Part shown: positions 16,993 through 27,040 of the stretch, in pieces | How positions within the stretch are numbered: position 1 is the stretch's first letter | Layout of the letters: each line of letters starts with the position of its first letter | Source: Actinophytocola sp. | GTDB lineage: Bacteria > Actinomycetota > Actinomycetes > Mycobacteriales > Pseudonocardiaceae | Length of the DNA stretch: 64,000 nt | NCBI RefSeq assembly: GCF_009379765.1 | Contig: NZ_WHTD01000013.1 | Location: 16,390 to 80,389, forward strand | Direction: 5' to 3' | The notes under the pieces: generated by a model | What the model was told of the DNA's origin: nothing | Database searches by the model: none | The model's input: only the letters and a program-made list of their open reading frames with translations | Made by a program: the position numbers and the translations under genes

Positions 16993-18120
16993 GTGAGTCC
17001 GAAGTTCCTGCGCATGACCGTGGCAGCGGCGGCCGTGCTGACCCTGGTGGGCGCCGCACCGGCGACCGCGGACCGGCCGGTGGCGGCCCAGACGACCGCA
17101 CACCATCACGGCGACGACTTCACCGTGGTCGGCCATCGGGGTGCGGCCGGCTACCGGCCGGAGCACACGCTGGCCTCCTACGAGCTGGCGGCGCGGATGG
17201 GCGCCGACTACGTCGAGCCAGACCTGGTGACCACGAAGGACGGTGTGCTGGTCGCCCGGCACGAGCCGGAGATCGGCGGCACCACCGACGTGGCGCGGCA
17301 CCCGGAGTTCGCGAGCCGCAAGACGACCAAGTCGCTGGACGGCGTCGAGGTGACCGGCTGGTTCACCGAGGACTTCACGCTGGCCGAGCTGAAGACGCTG
17401 CGCGCGGCCGAGCGGATCCCCGATGTCCGCCAGCACAACACGATCTACGACGGCCGGTACGAGGTCCCGACCTTCCAGGAGGTGATCGACCTGTCGAAGC
17501 GGCTGTCCCGTGAGCTGCACCGGGAGATCGGCATCTACCCGGAGACCAAGCACCCCACCTTCTTCCGCAAGCAGGGCAAGGCGCTGGAGCCGACGCTGGT
17601 GTCCATCCTCGACAAGAACGGGTTGAACCGGCGCGGCGCGAAGGTGTACGTGCAGTCGTTCGAGGTGTCGAACCTCAAGGAGCTCGACCCGAAGCTGACC
17701 GTGCCGCTGGTGCAGCTGACCGGGGCGACCGGGGCGCCGTTCGACTTCGTGGACTCCGGTGACCCGCGCACCTACGCCGACATGACGACCGCGTCCGGCC
17801 TGCGTGACGTGGCCCGCTACGCCGACGGGCTGGGCCCGGACAAGAACCAGGTCATCCCGCGGGACTCGGCAGGCTTCCTGCTGTCGCCGACGTCGCTGGT
17901 GCGGGACGCGCACCGGGCCGGGCTGACCGTGCACCCGTACACCTTCCGCGCGGAGAACTCGTTCCTGCCGGCGGACTTCCGGTCCTCCACCGTGGCCGCC
18001 GAGTACGGCGACCTGTTCGCGGAGATCGCGACGTTCCGGGCAGCGGGCATCGACGGGTTGTTCACGGACAACTCGGACGTGGCGATCGCCCAGCGGGACG
18101 ACCGCTTGGCCCGACGCTAG
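16993..18120 (+). CDS. glpQ: Secreted glycerophosphodiester phosphodiesterase
   Basis: A 375-residue enzyme from GTG 16993, which follows GAGGAGG. A signal peptide covers residues 1-27. The GDPD catalytic start VVGHRGAAGYRPEHTLASY, the metal site DYVEPDLV and KDGVLVARHEPE are present, and the C-terminal TIM-barrel residues end GIDGLFTDNSDVAI. It hydrolyses glycerophosphodiesters to glycerol-3-phosphate and alcohols outside the cell, for phosphate and lipid recycling. The longer open frame to 16897 lacks a ribosome site. Ends at a hairpin terminator. Confidence 0.93.
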   Translation: MSPKFLRMTVAAAAVLTLVGAAPATADRPVAAQTTAHHHGDDFTVVGHRGAAGYRPEHTLASYELAARMGADYVEPDLVTTKDGVLVARHEPEIGGTTDVARHPEFASRKTTKSLDGVEVTGWFTEDFTLAELKTLRAAERIPDVRQHNTIYDGRYEVPTFQEVIDLSKRLSRELHREIGIYPETKHPTFFRKQGKALEPTLVSILDKNGLNRRGAKVYVQSFEVSNLKELDPKLTVPLVQLTGATGAPFDFVDSGDPRTYADMTTASGLRDVARYADGLGPDKNQVIPRDSAGFLLSPTSLVRDAHRAGLTVHPYTFRAENSFLPADFRSSTVAAEYGDLFAEIATFRAAGIDGLFTDNSDVAIAQRDDRLARR

Positions 18121-18130
18121 TCGGCTGGCG

Positions 18131-18164
18131 AAGGCCGCCCTCGTCGCGTTTCGGGGGCGGCTTT
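18131..18164 (+). terminator. Hairpin terminator of the GDPD gene
   Basis: AAGGCCGCCC (18131-18140) pairs with GGGCGGCTTT (18155-18164) after the stop codon at 18120. There is little U-tract. Confidence 0.55.
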
Positions 18165-18181
18165 CGTGTTGTTGCCGGGCG

Positions 18182-18310
18182 TGGCCTCCGGCCCCGGGAT
18201 CCAGCGTACGGGCGGGCACCGACAATCCGTGGCTGTCCACAGGCGGCTGTCCACAGAGGCCGGAACCGTCGGTGCCCGCCGGTAGAATTGAACCCGGGGG
18301 CCGGAGGCCA
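18182..18310. repeat. Two-tier inverted repeat with internal DnaA-box-like words
   Basis: The outer arms TGGCCTCCGGCCCC (18182-18195) and GGGGCCGGAGGCCA (18297-18310) are perfectly complementary. Inner arms GGCGGGCACCGAC (18211-18223) and GTCGGTGCCCGCC (18268-18280) are also perfect. The segments between the tiers partly match, so the whole 129 bases can fold into one long hairpin with a 44-base loop. The loop carries GGCTGTCCACAG twice (CTGTCCACA at 18233 and 18247), close to the DnaA-box consensus. It lies between the convergent GDPD and purA genes. Confidence 0.75.
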
Positions 18311-18333
18311 CAGCCGGTCGTGCCGAGCGACTG

Positions 18334-20359
<2,026 letters not shown>

Positions 20360-20463
20360 GCCCTGCCGTGCAACGGTCTTGCCCGTCCGCGCAGCGACCG
20401 GTGCCCGCACCGGCCCGGTCTGCCTGAATGAGCGCACAGGCAACCCACGACCGGGAGGTACCC

Positions 20464-21318
20464 GTGCGACGATCTCGCACCCTGCGCGCCGTCCCGCTGA
20501 TCCTCGCCGCCGCGCTCGCCACGGCCACCGTCCCCGCCGCCGCCGCCGCCGCGAACGACACGATCTCCGGCGACCGCGCCACCGTCCGCGACGCGCCGGC
20601 CCGGCTGGTCCTCGCCAACGCACGGGCCGGCGATCCGGCCGACGTCACCGCCTACTGCGGCGACTGGGTCCGGGTCCGCGTCACCCCGCGGCACGTCATG
20701 TCGACCCCGGTCGGCTGGGTGCTGCGCGGCCACCTGACCGACGCCAGCAAGCCCGGCGGCCTGGACGGCGTGCCGAAACGGTGCGGCGAGGACGAGGCCC
20801 GCTGGCGCGACTGGGTCGGCGCGGTCAACGCGCCGTTCCGCTCGCTGCGCCAGGTCGACGGCCGCTGGCGGCGAGTCACCTTCGGCACCGGCGTGAACCT
20901 CGCGCAGACACCCGAGTGCGTGCCGTCGCTCAACTACACGCGCAACCCCACGACGCCGGACGTGGTCGACCCCGCGCAGCGGGTGCCCGGCCTGGACATG
21001 ACCAGGGTGAGCTTCCGGTACGTGACCACCGACGGCGCGATCGCACTGGTCAGCGCGCCGCGGCCGGGGGCGGGCTACGGCGTGTGGGGCTTCGTGCCAT
21101 CCTCCTGCGTGCAACCGAAGGGCAGCCGGCAGCACGTGTACTTCGACGAACCGGTGGTGCAGCTGGAGAACCTCTCCGGGTTGCAGGGCGGCGTCGGCTA
21201 CTCCGACGCGACGATCCGGTCCCGCGGCTGCTCGGCCGCACTGCTCAGCCCGAGCCACCCGCGGTTCGGCTACTGGCCCGACCCGCAGCCGGGCAACCGG
21301 CCGCCCTGCCCGGTGTAG
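20464..21318 (+). CDS. Secreted protein of unknown function
   Basis: About 284 residues from GTG 20464, four bases after GGGAGGT. A signal peptide (RRSRTLRAVPLILAAALATA, cleavage near residue 30 after AAAA) is followed by an SH3-like beta-rich segment (DRATVRDAPARLVLANARAG, then WVRVRVTPRH). Seven cysteines, most likely in disulphides, appear in the mature part (AYCGDW, KRCGED, PECVPS, SSCVQP, RGCSAA, PPCPV). It ends at a GC hairpin. An upstream ATG at 20428 lacks a ribosome site. Part of a run of exported proteins. Confidence 0.75.
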   Translation: MRRSRTLRAVPLILAAALATATVPAAAAAANDTISGDRATVRDAPARLVLANARAGDPADVTAYCGDWVRVRVTPRHVMSTPVGWVLRGHLTDASKPGGLDGVPKRCGEDEARWRDWVGAVNAPFRSLRQVDGRWRRVTFGTGVNLAQTPECVPSLNYTRNPTTPDVVDPAQRVPGLDMTRVSFRYVTTDGAIALVSAPRPGAGYGVWGFVPSSCVQPKGSRQHVYFDEPVVQLENLSGLQGGVGYSDATIRSRGCSAALLSPSHPRFGYWPDPQPGNRPPCPV

Positions 21319-21328
21319 CGGGCGAGAA

Positions 21329-21353
21329 GGCGGAGCCGTGCGGGGGCTCCGCC
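21329..21353 (+). terminator. Hairpin terminator
   Basis: GGCGGAGCC (21329-21337) pairs perfectly with GGCTCCGCC (21345-21353), 11 bases after the stop codon of the secreted protein. Confidence 0.65.
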
Positions 21354-21461
21354 GCCGCATTCCTTTGCGGGGCGCCAGGAATTCGCCATCGCACCTTCTG
21401 TCCGACACCTCCGTGCGCGACAGTGGACTCGCAACCGTGATCCCTGCCACGGAGGTTTGTC

Positions 21462-22091
21462 ATGCGCAAGATCGGCATCCTGCTCGTCACGGTGGTGCTG
21501 GCGTTAGCCGGCATCGTCGCCGTCTCCACAACCGCGAGCGCCACACCACCCAACATCCCCAGCGAGTCGACCGCCCGCTATGAGCTCTACAACCTCCGGG
21601 TCGCCCCGGACGGTTCGTCGTCCGGGTACTCCCGCGACAAGTTCCCGCACTGGATCACGATCTCCGGCTCGTGCAACACGCGGGAGACCGTGCTCAAGCG
21701 CGACGGAACGAGCGTGGTGACCGACTCGTCGTGCTATCCGACCTCGGGCAGGTGGTACAGCCCGTACGACGGGGCCACCTGGTACGCGGCGTCGGACGTG
21801 GACATCGACCACGTCGTGCCGCTGGCCAACGCGTGGCGCACCGGTGCGTCGGGCTGGACCACGACCAAGCGCCAGCAGTTCGCCAACGACCTGTCCAACC
21901 CGCAGCTGATCGCGGTCACCGACAACGTCAACCAGTCGAAGGGCGACCAGAGCCCGGCGACCTGGAAGCCGCCGCGGACCGCGTACTGGTGCACCTACGC
22001 GAAGATGTGGATCCACGTGAAGTACCGGTACTCCCTCACGATCAACTCGACCGAGGAGGACCAGCTGTACCGGATGCTCAGCTACTGCTGA
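21462..22091 (+). CDS. Secreted HNH-type nuclease (DUF1524-like), copy 1
   Basis: A 209-residue exported protein: signal peptide to about residue 29 (cleaved after ASA), then a nuclease core with the metal/catalytic block DVDIDHVVPLANAW, followed by RQQFANDLSNPQLIAVTDNV, NQSKGDQ and the P..W.PP motif. These are shared with the DUF1524/HNH family of extracellular nucleases of actinomycetes. Cysteines at residues near 71, 91, 184 and the C-terminus suggest disulphides. The neighbouring gene at 22283 is a close paralogue. A perfect 13-base hairpin terminator follows. Confidence 0.85.
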   Translation: MRKIGILLVTVVLALAGIVAVSTTASATPPNIPSESTARYELYNLRVAPDGSSSGYSRDKFPHWITISGSCNTRETVLKRDGTSVVTDSSCYPTSGRWYSPYDGATWYAASDVDIDHVVPLANAWRTGASGWTTTKRQQFANDLSNPQLIAVTDNVNQSKGDQSPATWKPPRTAYWCTYAKMWIHVKYRYSLTINSTEEDQLYRMLSYC

Positions 22092-22100
22092 CCGCCAGTC

Positions 22101-22139
22101 GCGAACGCCCCGGGACCGCTCGCCGGCCGGGGCGTTCGC
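22101..22139 (+). terminator. Hairpin terminator between the two nuclease genes
   Basis: GCGAACGCCCCGG (22101-22113) and CCGGGGCGTTCGC (22127-22139) are perfect 13-base arms, nine bases after the stop codon. It implies separate transcription of the two nuclease paralogues. Confidence 0.8.
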
Positions 22140-22282
22140 CCGTTCGGCCCCCGCCGATCGTCTGGACTTTCCCTTACCCACCAGGCATTCCACCCTCGGT
22201 TACCGGGCGGTATTGATCGGGTCATCTTCGTGTCGGACAGTCAGTGACGTTCCCTCGTGATCAGTCACACGGAAGGCGACAC

Positions 22283-22927
22283 ATGTTCACCAAGTCGGGG
22301 AAAGTGCGGGTATTCGGAGCTTCCTTACTTCTCGCCGCGGGTGCCGTGGTCGGGCTCGGCGGCGGTTCGGCGAGTGCCACACCACCGGGCATCCCGGACG
22401 CCGCGACGGCGCGGTCGGAGCTGGCGTCGCTGACCGTGGCGCCGGACGGTTCGATGGACGGGTACGACCGGGACAAGTTCCCGCACTGGCACACGGTCGA
22501 GGGCAGCTGCAACACCCGGGAGATGGTCCTGCGGCGCGACGGCGACGGCGTGGAGGTCGGCTCGGACTGCGCGCCGACGTCCGGCAGCTGGTACAGCCCC
22601 TACGACGGCGAGACCTGGACCGCCACGGGCGACGTGGACATCGACCACATGGTGCCGCTGGCCGCCGCGTGGCGCGGTGGCGCGGCCGACTGGACGACCG
22701 ACCAGCGCGAGGCGTTCGCGAACGACCTCGACTCGCCGCAGCTGTGGGCGGTGACCGACAACGTCAACCAGTCGAAGGGCGACCAGACGCCGGACGCGTG
22801 GAAGCCGCCGCTGGAGTCGCACTGGTGTGAGTACGCGCGGGCGTTCACGCACGTGAAGTACCTGTACGACCTGACGGTGAACGCCGCGGAGCAGAGCGCG
22901 TTGTCGTCCATGCTGGGGACGTGCTGA
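22283..22927 (+). CDS. Secreted HNH-type nuclease (DUF1524-like), copy 2
   Basis: A 214-residue paralogue of the gene at 21462. ATG 22283 has GGAAGG upstream; an open frame to 22244 has no better start. A signal peptide (to about residue 34, ASA cleavage) precedes the same core: DVDIDHMVPLAAAW, AFANDLDSPQLWAVTDNVNQ, SKGDQTPDAWKPP, HVKYLYDLTVN. The two proteins align along their whole mature length with the same six cysteine positions and differ mainly in signal peptide and surface residues, so this is a tandem duplication that has diverged. Likely role: extracellular nucleic-acid breakdown or competition. Confidence 0.85.
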   Translation: MFTKSGKVRVFGASLLLAAGAVVGLGGGSASATPPGIPDAATARSELASLTVAPDGSMDGYDRDKFPHWHTVEGSCNTREMVLRRDGDGVEVGSDCAPTSGSWYSPYDGETWTATGDVDIDHMVPLAAAWRGGAADWTTDQREAFANDLDSPQLWAVTDNVNQSKGDQTPDAWKPPLESHWCEYARAFTHVKYLYDLTVNAAEQSALSSMLGTC

Positions 22928-22968
22928 ACACCTACAACTCCCCGCTGGTCGCCGGTCAGGGCGGCGTG

Positions 22969-23175
22969 ATGACCGAAGAGGTCGGCGTCGTGACCGGCGA
23001 CCTGGAGCTGCGCACCGCCATGGGCGAGGACGGCGTGGTCACCGCGAAGGTGCGCTACGCCGGGGCCGAGGAGTGGTACCGGGTGCGCGGCGGCATGTGC
23101 AAGCTCGCGGACGAGCGCGACCACGCCGCCGTGCACTCCTTGCTGCTGGGCGTCCTGAACCGGCCCAGCGGTTAG
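22969..23175 (+). CDS. Small conserved hypothetical protein (68 residues)
   Basis: ATG 22969 opens MTEEVGVVTGDLELRTAMGE and runs to TAG at 23173-23175. It is a soluble, beta-rich protein containing VRYAGAEEWYRVRGG and a single cysteine. A frame opening at 22921 overlaps the nuclease stop and is less likely. Function unknown. Its stop codon is the first three bases of the palindromic repeat that follows (23173-23339), so the natural 3' end may have been changed by that element. Confidence 0.65.
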   Translation: MTEEVGVVTGDLELRTAMGEDGVVTAKVRYAGAEEWYRVRGGMCKLADERDHAAVHSLLLGVLNRPSG

Positions 23176-23339
23176 GTCGTGCCTCGTGGATCTTGGTCGA
23201 TGGGATTCGTGATCCAGATGTCTCCTGGCAAGGCGGAGGTAGGTCGCGCATACCGGGTTGTATTCGGGCCTTCCGACAACGCGGCCAGGGGACAGCTGGG
23301 CGCGAATACCACGATCCAAGATCCACGAGACATGGCCTA
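23173..23339. repeat. Palindromic intergenic repeat, long form (MITE-like)
   Basis: The terminal arms TAGGTCGTGCCTCGTGG (23173-23189) and the complement of CCACGAGACATGGCCTA (23323-23339) match at 14 of 17 positions. The palindrome continues inward: GGATCTTGG and CCAAGATCC, then CAGATGTCTCCTGGC against CAGCTGTCCCCTGGC (13 of 15). A shorter copy at 37901-37967 has the same outer parts but lacks the 97 bases 23211-23307. Both flanking convergent genes end with TAG codons contributed by the element's ends. No coding sequence is seen inside. It resembles a small non-autonomous mobile element or a bidirectional terminator repeat. Confidence 0.8.
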
Positions 23340-23756
23340 GCCGAGCCCGAGCTGGGCCGGTGCCTTCGGGTCGGAGTCGGCCAGGAACTGGGAGCAGCGC
23401 TCGTACTCCTCGGTCTCGCCGATGGCCTCCGCGGCGCGGGCGAGCGCCGCGAGCGCGCGCAGGAAACCGCGGTTCGGGCGGTGCGACCACGGGATCGGGC
23501 CGTGGCCCTTCCAGCCGGCGCGGCGCAGCTGGTCGAGGCCGCGGTGGTAGCCGGTGCGGGCGTAGGCGTACGCGGCGACCGGGTTGTTCTCGGTCAGGGC
23601 CAGCTCGGCGAGCGCCGCCCAGCCCTCGCTGAAGTCGGGCCACCTCGTGACCACCTTGGCCGGCTCGGTGCCCGACTCGAGCGCGGCCTGCGCCTCGGGG
23701 CGGTCCGGCAGCTGCGTCGCGGGCGGGCCGCCGAACAGGTTCTCTTGCAGCGTCAT
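23337..23756 (-). CDS. DUF3151 protein
   Basis: A 139-residue soluble protein matching DUF3151: N-terminal NLFGGPPATQLP, then helical TPR-like residues VVTRWPDFSEGWAALAELAL, VAAYAYARTGYHRGLDQLRR and GWKGHGPIPWSHRPNRGFLR. The function is unknown. It is widely found next to the class II aldolase gene in actinobacteria, as here (35 bases downstream of fba on the same strand), so a link with glycolysis is an inference from synteny. Its stop codon lies in the end of the palindromic repeat. Confidence 0.88.
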   Translation of the reverse strand: MTLQENLFGGPPATQLPDRPEAQAALESGTEPAKVVTRWPDFSEGWAALAELALTENNPVAAYAYARTGYHRGLDQLRRAGWKGHGPIPWSHRPNRGFLRALAALARAAEAIGETEEYERCSQFLADSDPKAPAQLGLG

Positions 23757-23791
23757 GCCGCCATCCTGCCCGACGGCCCCACCGGGACCGC

Positions 23792-24826
<1,035 letters not shown>

Positions 24827-24892
24827 CGGAACGTCCTCCTCAGGCTGGGCTGGGCCGTCGGGGTGATCCTACGAGTCCCACCCCCCGTCGCG

Positions 24893-25717
24893 TCAGGTCA
24901 GGGCGGGCGCCAATTTCCGCAGTGCCCCCAGCTTGTCACGATTCAGTACCTGCAGGGCGACGTGGTCGGCGCCGGCCGCGCGATGCGCCTCGATCCGGGT
25001 GCGGATCGCGTCCTCGTCGCCCCAGGCCACCATGCTGTCGACGAGCCGGTCGCTGCCCCCACCGGCCAGGTCGTCGTCGGTGAAACCGAGGCGCAGCCAG
25101 TTGTTCGTGTAGTTCGGCAGCGTCAGGTAGGTGTGCAAGCGCTTGCGGGCGAGCGCCCGCGCGGTGTCCGGGTCGGTGCTCAGCACCACCTTCTGCTCCG
25201 GCATCAGCAGCGTGTCGGAGCCGAGGATCTCGCGCGCCTGGGCGGTGTGCTCGGGCGTGACGAGGTACGGGTGCGCACCGGCGGTCCGGTCGGCGGCGAG
25301 CCTGAGCACCTTCGGGCCGAGCGCGGCGAGGGCCCGGCCGGCCACCGGGACGCCACCCGCGTCCAGGCCGTCGAGGTAGCTCACGAGCTTCTCGTAGGGC
25401 TTGGTGTAGGCGTCGCCAACCATCGAGCGGTGACCTGCGCCGATGCCGAGGATCAGCCGGTCGGAGTACGCGGAGAGCCGCGCGTAGGACGCCGCGGCGA
25501 CCTCGGGTGGCGCGTCCCAGACGTTCACGATGCCGGTGGCCACGACCAGCTTCGACGACGTGCTCAGCAGGCGCTCAGGGATCTTCAGGTCGGCCGGCGG
25601 CGAGCCGCCGAGCCACACCGCGCCGATGCCCAGCTCCTCCAGCTCGGCCAGCACCTCCGGCTTCCGGAACTCCGCCCAGGTGCCGCCTTGCCACAGTCCA
25701 AGCCTGCCGATGTCCAT
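24893..25717 (-). CDS. LLM-class F420-dependent oxidoreductase
   Basis: A 274-residue flavin/F420-type TIM-barrel of the luciferase-like family, short form. Start MDIGRLGLWQG; strand ELGIGAVWLGGSPP; the LVVATGIVNVWDAPPEVAAA block and LILGIGAGHRSM are characteristic of this subgroup. It probably transfers hydride between F420H2 (or FMN) and an unknown substrate. No partner gene is evident; it lies 66 bases upstream of fba in the direction of transcription and after the phosphatase pair, so may be a single gene. Confidence 0.85.
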   Translation of the reverse strand: MDIGRLGLWQGGTWAEFRKPEVLAELEELGIGAVWLGGSPPADLKIPERLLSTSSKLVVATGIVNVWDAPPEVAAASYARLSAYSDRLILGIGAGHRSMVGDAYTKPYEKLVSYLDGLDAGGVPVAGRALAALGPKVLRLAADRTAGAHPYLVTPEHTAQAREILGSDTLLMPEQKVVLSTDPDTARALARKRLHTYLTLPNYTNNWLRLGFTDDDLAGGGSDRLVDSMVAWGDEDAIRTRIEAHRAAGADHVALQVLNRDKLGALRKLAPALT

Positions 25718-25774
25718 GCGCGCTACCTCCGGTTGTCTTCGACGGTCATCGAAGACAACAGGAGGCGGCCGGCG

Positions 25775-27040
25775 TCAATTCCCGACGAGCGCTCCCGTGA
25801 ACGCCTCCGTGCGGGCCTGCCCGTCCCAGCCGCCGGCCGGCGCGGGCAGTCCGAACAGCGATGCCACGGTCGGCGCCACGTCCAGGGTCCGGACCGGCAC
25901 CGAGGACACCTGACCACGCCGCACCGTCGGGTGGCCGCCGGAGACCACGAACGGGATCTGCTCGGTGGCGGGGTGCCCGTGGTTGCCCGGGATCGGGTTC
26001 GAGATGACCGTCGGGTCGGTGAACCGCCAGCCCGCCTTGCAGTAGACGACCAGGTCACCGGCGTTCGTACCCAGCCGCAGCTCGGCCGGGTCGTGCGCGG
26101 ACAGCACGCCGGGCGCGGCCAGCGCGACCTGCCGCATGCGGGCGACCGCCTCGGCGCGGGTGTCCGGCGGACCGGTCCAGTAGAGGAGGTCCGCGCCGCC
26201 GTTCTGGGCGACCTGGACGTTGCCGTCGAGCAGCGGGTCGTCGTCGAGCCGGCCGGCCAGGTTGACCAGCGAGAGCGGCAGCGACCAGTCCATCGAGTGG
26301 TCGGCCAGCACGATCACGACCGAGCTCTCCCACAGGCCGCTGCGCCGCAGGTGCGCGACGAAGCGGGCCAGCTGCGCGTCGGTGTCGATCAGCGCGAGCG
26401 TGCGCAGCAGCCGGATCGACCAGCCGGTGAGGTCCGCGTGGCCGAACCGGTCGACGTCGCCGAGGTTGGCGAACAGCAGGGCCGGGTCGTGGTCGTCGAT
26501 CGCGTCGAGCACCGCGCCCATCGTGAACACGTCCGGCGCGTGGTTGGTGATCGGGAGCATCGGCTCGGGCGTCCACCGGTGCGAGGCCCGCTCGCCGAAC
26601 ACGCCGTACAGGTAGTCCTTCGACAGCACGCCTGCGGTGGCGAGGCCCAGCTCGGCGGGCAGCCGCTCGAGCAACGTCGACGTCCGCAGGTCGGTCGGCA
26701 GGCCGAGGTCACGCACCTCGCCGAGCGCCGGGTCCCACACGGAGTTGGCCGGCACGCCGGACCGGTTCGGGTAGACGCCGGTCATCATCGCCACGTGGTT
26801 CGGGATCGTCTCGGCCACGGTGATCGACCTCGCCGCGGCGAACGACGTGCCCTGCGCGGCGAGCGAGCGCAGCGTCGGCAGGTATGCGCCGGCCGCCTCG
26901 TCCGGCCGGCAGCCGTCCACGACCAGGACGTAGACCCGCAGGCCGGTGGCGGCGCGGGCGGCGGAGGACGCGAACGCGGTCAGCGCGACCGCTCCCGCCG
27001 CGCCGCCCAGCAGGGTCCGGCGCGACAGCGTGCCCGTCAT
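25775..27040 (-). CDS. Tat-exported alkaline-phosphatase-superfamily phosphodiesterase
   Basis: A 421-residue protein from ATG 27040. The N-terminus SRRTLLGGAAGAVALTAF is a twin-arginine signal. The mature part is an alkaline phosphatase superfamily hydrolase: metal-binding VLVVDGCRPDEA, nucleophile threonine in VAETIPNHVAMMTGVYP, further metal ligands in NLGDVDRFGHADLTG, VIVLADHSMD, and the final IPGNHGHP histidine. Such proteins cleave phosphomonoesters or phosphodiesters outside the cell (sulfatase/PDE-like). Its ATG shares an A with the TGA stop of the PhoD gene (TGATG), implying coupled translation. Confidence 0.88.
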   Translation of the reverse strand: MTGTLSRRTLLGGAAGAVALTAFASSAARAATGLRVYVLVVDGCRPDEAAGAYLPTLRSLAAQGTSFAAARSITVAETIPNHVAMMTGVYPNRSGVPANSVWDPALGEVRDLGLPTDLRTSTLLERLPAELGLATAGVLSKDYLYGVFGERASHRWTPEPMLPITNHAPDVFTMGAVLDAIDDHDPALLFANLGDVDRFGHADLTGWSIRLLRTLALIDTDAQLARFVAHLRRSGLWESSVVIVLADHSMDWSLPLSLVNLAGRLDDDPLLDGNVQVAQNGGADLLYWTGPPDTRAEAVARMRQVALAAPGVLSAHDPAELRLGTNAGDLVVYCKAGWRFTDPTVISNPIPGNHGHPATEQIPFVVSGGHPTVRRGQVSSVPVRTLDVAPTVASLFGLPAPAGGWDGQARTEAFTGALVGN

